Assembly: GCA_946541285.1 (NCBI GenBank)
Contig: CAMNJG010000062.1
Span: 1-7,640 of the forward strand
Direction: 5' to 3'
DNA length: 7,640 nt
Source: an uncultured Clostridia bacterium
GTDB taxonomy: Bacteria; Bacillota; Clostridia; Peptostreptococcales; Anaerovoracaceae
The position numbers and the translations under genes are program-made. Below the pieces are notes generated by a model. The model was not told the DNA's origin and ran no database searches. It saw nothing but the letters and a program-made list of their open reading frames with translations. The number at the start of each line of letters is the position of its first letter. The first letter of the stretch is position 1. Shown piece after piece: positions 6,734 to 7,640 of this stretch.

Positions 6734-7640
6734 TTATGTAACGCTCGCCCATGGAGGCGGAGGAAAACAGACGGCGGAACTCATTGAAAAAGTATTCAGC
6801 GCGCATTTTTCCAATCCGGAGTTTACGGCGGATGACGCGGCGGTACTGGATGTCGGGACAGGGAATATCGCAGTGTCGACAGATGGCTTTATCGTGTCCC
6901 CTTATCGTTTTCCCGGCGGGGATATCGGGAAGCTGAGTATCTGTGGCACCGTCAATGACCTGGCCTGTATGGGCGCGAAGCCGCTGTATCTGACCTGTGC
7001 GTTTGTGCTGGAAGAAGGTTTTCCGCTTTCGGAGCTGGAAATGATCGCGGCCTCCATGGCGAAAACAGCCGCGGAAGCGGGCGTCAGGATTGTAGCCGGT
7101 GATACCAAAGTGGCAGGAAAAGGCCAGGTGGACAGGGTGTTTATCACAACGACCGGTATTGGCCGGCTGACAGAAGGATTCCGGACTTCCGGCGCTTTCG
7201 CGAAGCCCGGAGATGTGATCCTTGTGACCGGTGACATCGGACGCCATGGAACAACGATTCTGCTGGAACGGGAAGAACTCGGGATTACCGCGGATATCCG
7301 GAGCGACTGCGCGCCGCTGTGGGGCACGGTGGAAGCCATGATGGAAACCACCCGGGAGATTCATGTGATCCGGGACGCGACCCGTGGCGGTGTCGGCACT
7401 GTCCTGTATGAGATCGCCGCGGAGAGCGGTGTCGGCGTCAGTCTGGACGCGGAGGCTGTTCCGGTCCAGGAAGCTGTCAGAGGGGTCTGTGGTATGCTGG
7501 GCATCGATCCACTGTACCTGGCCAACGAAGGGACGATGGTGGTGATTGCCCCGGAGAGTGAAGCAGAGAAGCTTCTGGAAACACTTCACAGAGGACCGTA
7601 CTCTTCAAATGCAGCGGGGATCGGCAGAATTACCGAAGAA
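6723..7640 (+). CDS. hypE: Carbamoyl dehydratase HypE (3' partial)
   Basis: The frame is open for 306 codons to the last base with no stop, so the gene is cut by the window edge; HypE is usually 330-345 aa, leaving perhaps 30-40 residues outside. HypE accepts a carbamoyl group from HypF on its C-terminal Cys and dehydrates it with ATP to a thiocyanate, which becomes the cyanide ligands on the HypC-HypD iron. It belongs to the AIR synthase/PurM-like ATPase family. Visible motifs are AHGGGGKQT (9-17), DDAAVL (37-42), STDGFIVSP (52-60), GTVNDLACMGA (75-85), AGDTKV (125-130) and RDATRGGVG (217-225). The terminal Cys motif (PRxC-type in the family) is beyond the window and cannot be checked. The start overlaps hypD by 11 nt. 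A long minus-strand open frame covers most of this region but is a shadow. Confidence 0.97.
   Translation, partial: MGNDYVTLAHGGGGKQTAELIEKVFSAHFSNPEFTADDAAVLDVGTGNIAVSTDGFIVSPYRFPGGDIGKLSICGTVNDLACMGAKPLYLTCAFVLEEGFPLSELEMIAASMAKTAAEAGVRIVAGDTKVAGKGQVDRVFITTTGIGRLTEGFRTSGAFAKPGDVILVTGDIGRHGTTILLEREELGITADIRSDCAPLWGTVEAMMETTREIHVIRDATRGGVGTVLYEIAAESGVGVSLDAEAVPVQEAVRGVCGMLGIDPLYLANEGTMVVIAPESEAEKLLETLHRGPYSSNAAGIGRITEE

Noticed and set aside
6297..7589. 430-aa open frame on the minus strand
   Set aside because: It lies antisense to hypD and hypE, which carry clear family motifs. The translation is rich in Arg, His, Pro and Ser with no recognisable motif, as expected for a shadow of GC-rich codon use.

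Overview
The window holds seven co-directional genes on the + strand, packed as one operon: three nitrogenase-superfamily genes followed by four [NiFe]-hydrogenase maturation genes. The first and last genes are cut by the window edges. GC content looks to be in the mid-50s percent by eye. Strong AAGGAGG-type ribosome binding sites, 0 to 11 nt gene overlaps and oxygen-sensitive enzyme families suggest a strict anaerobe. A Clostridia-type Firmicute is plausible, but no taxonomic marker is present.

Layout: (1) 1-690, a NifH-type ATPase/[4Fe-4S] reductase lacking its first ~28 residues, including the P-loop; (2) 687-1991, a NifD/NifE-like component-1 subunit of 434 aa; (3) 1988-3070, a short NifK/NifN-like component-1 subunit of 360 aa; (4) 3063-5438, HypF; (5) 5474-5680, HypC; (6) 5681-6733, HypD; (7) 6723 to the window end, HypE lacking its C-terminus. 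The only intergenic gap is 35 bp before hypC. No tRNA, rRNA, IS element, CRISPR array, terminator or riboswitch was seen.

Family knowledge gives two modules. The nitrogenase-like trio should form an ATP-driven two-component reductase: the NifH-like dimer passes low-potential electrons to a D/K-like complex. HypF, HypE, HypC and HypD make the Fe(CN)2CO unit of [NiFe] hydrogenase. HypF and HypE turn carbamoyl phosphate into a thiocyanate on HypE, and HypC-HypD assembles the iron with its diatomic ligands. The nickel-insertion genes hypA and hypB, hydrogenase subunits, and nif cofactor genes such as nifB and nifV are absent from the window, but could lie outside it.

The most interesting point is this linkage. 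The D-like subunit keeps a Cys where NifD binds FeMo-cofactor and a NifE-like NQE motif in place of the cofactor His. The K-like subunit has four Cys at exact five-residue intervals and lacks the usual third cluster Cys. The trio is therefore not a standard N2-fixing nitrogenase. It may be an uncharacterised nitrogenase-like reductase or cofactor scaffold tied to Hyp chemistry, or it may simply share an operon with hydrogenase maturation genes. The sequence alone does not decide between these.
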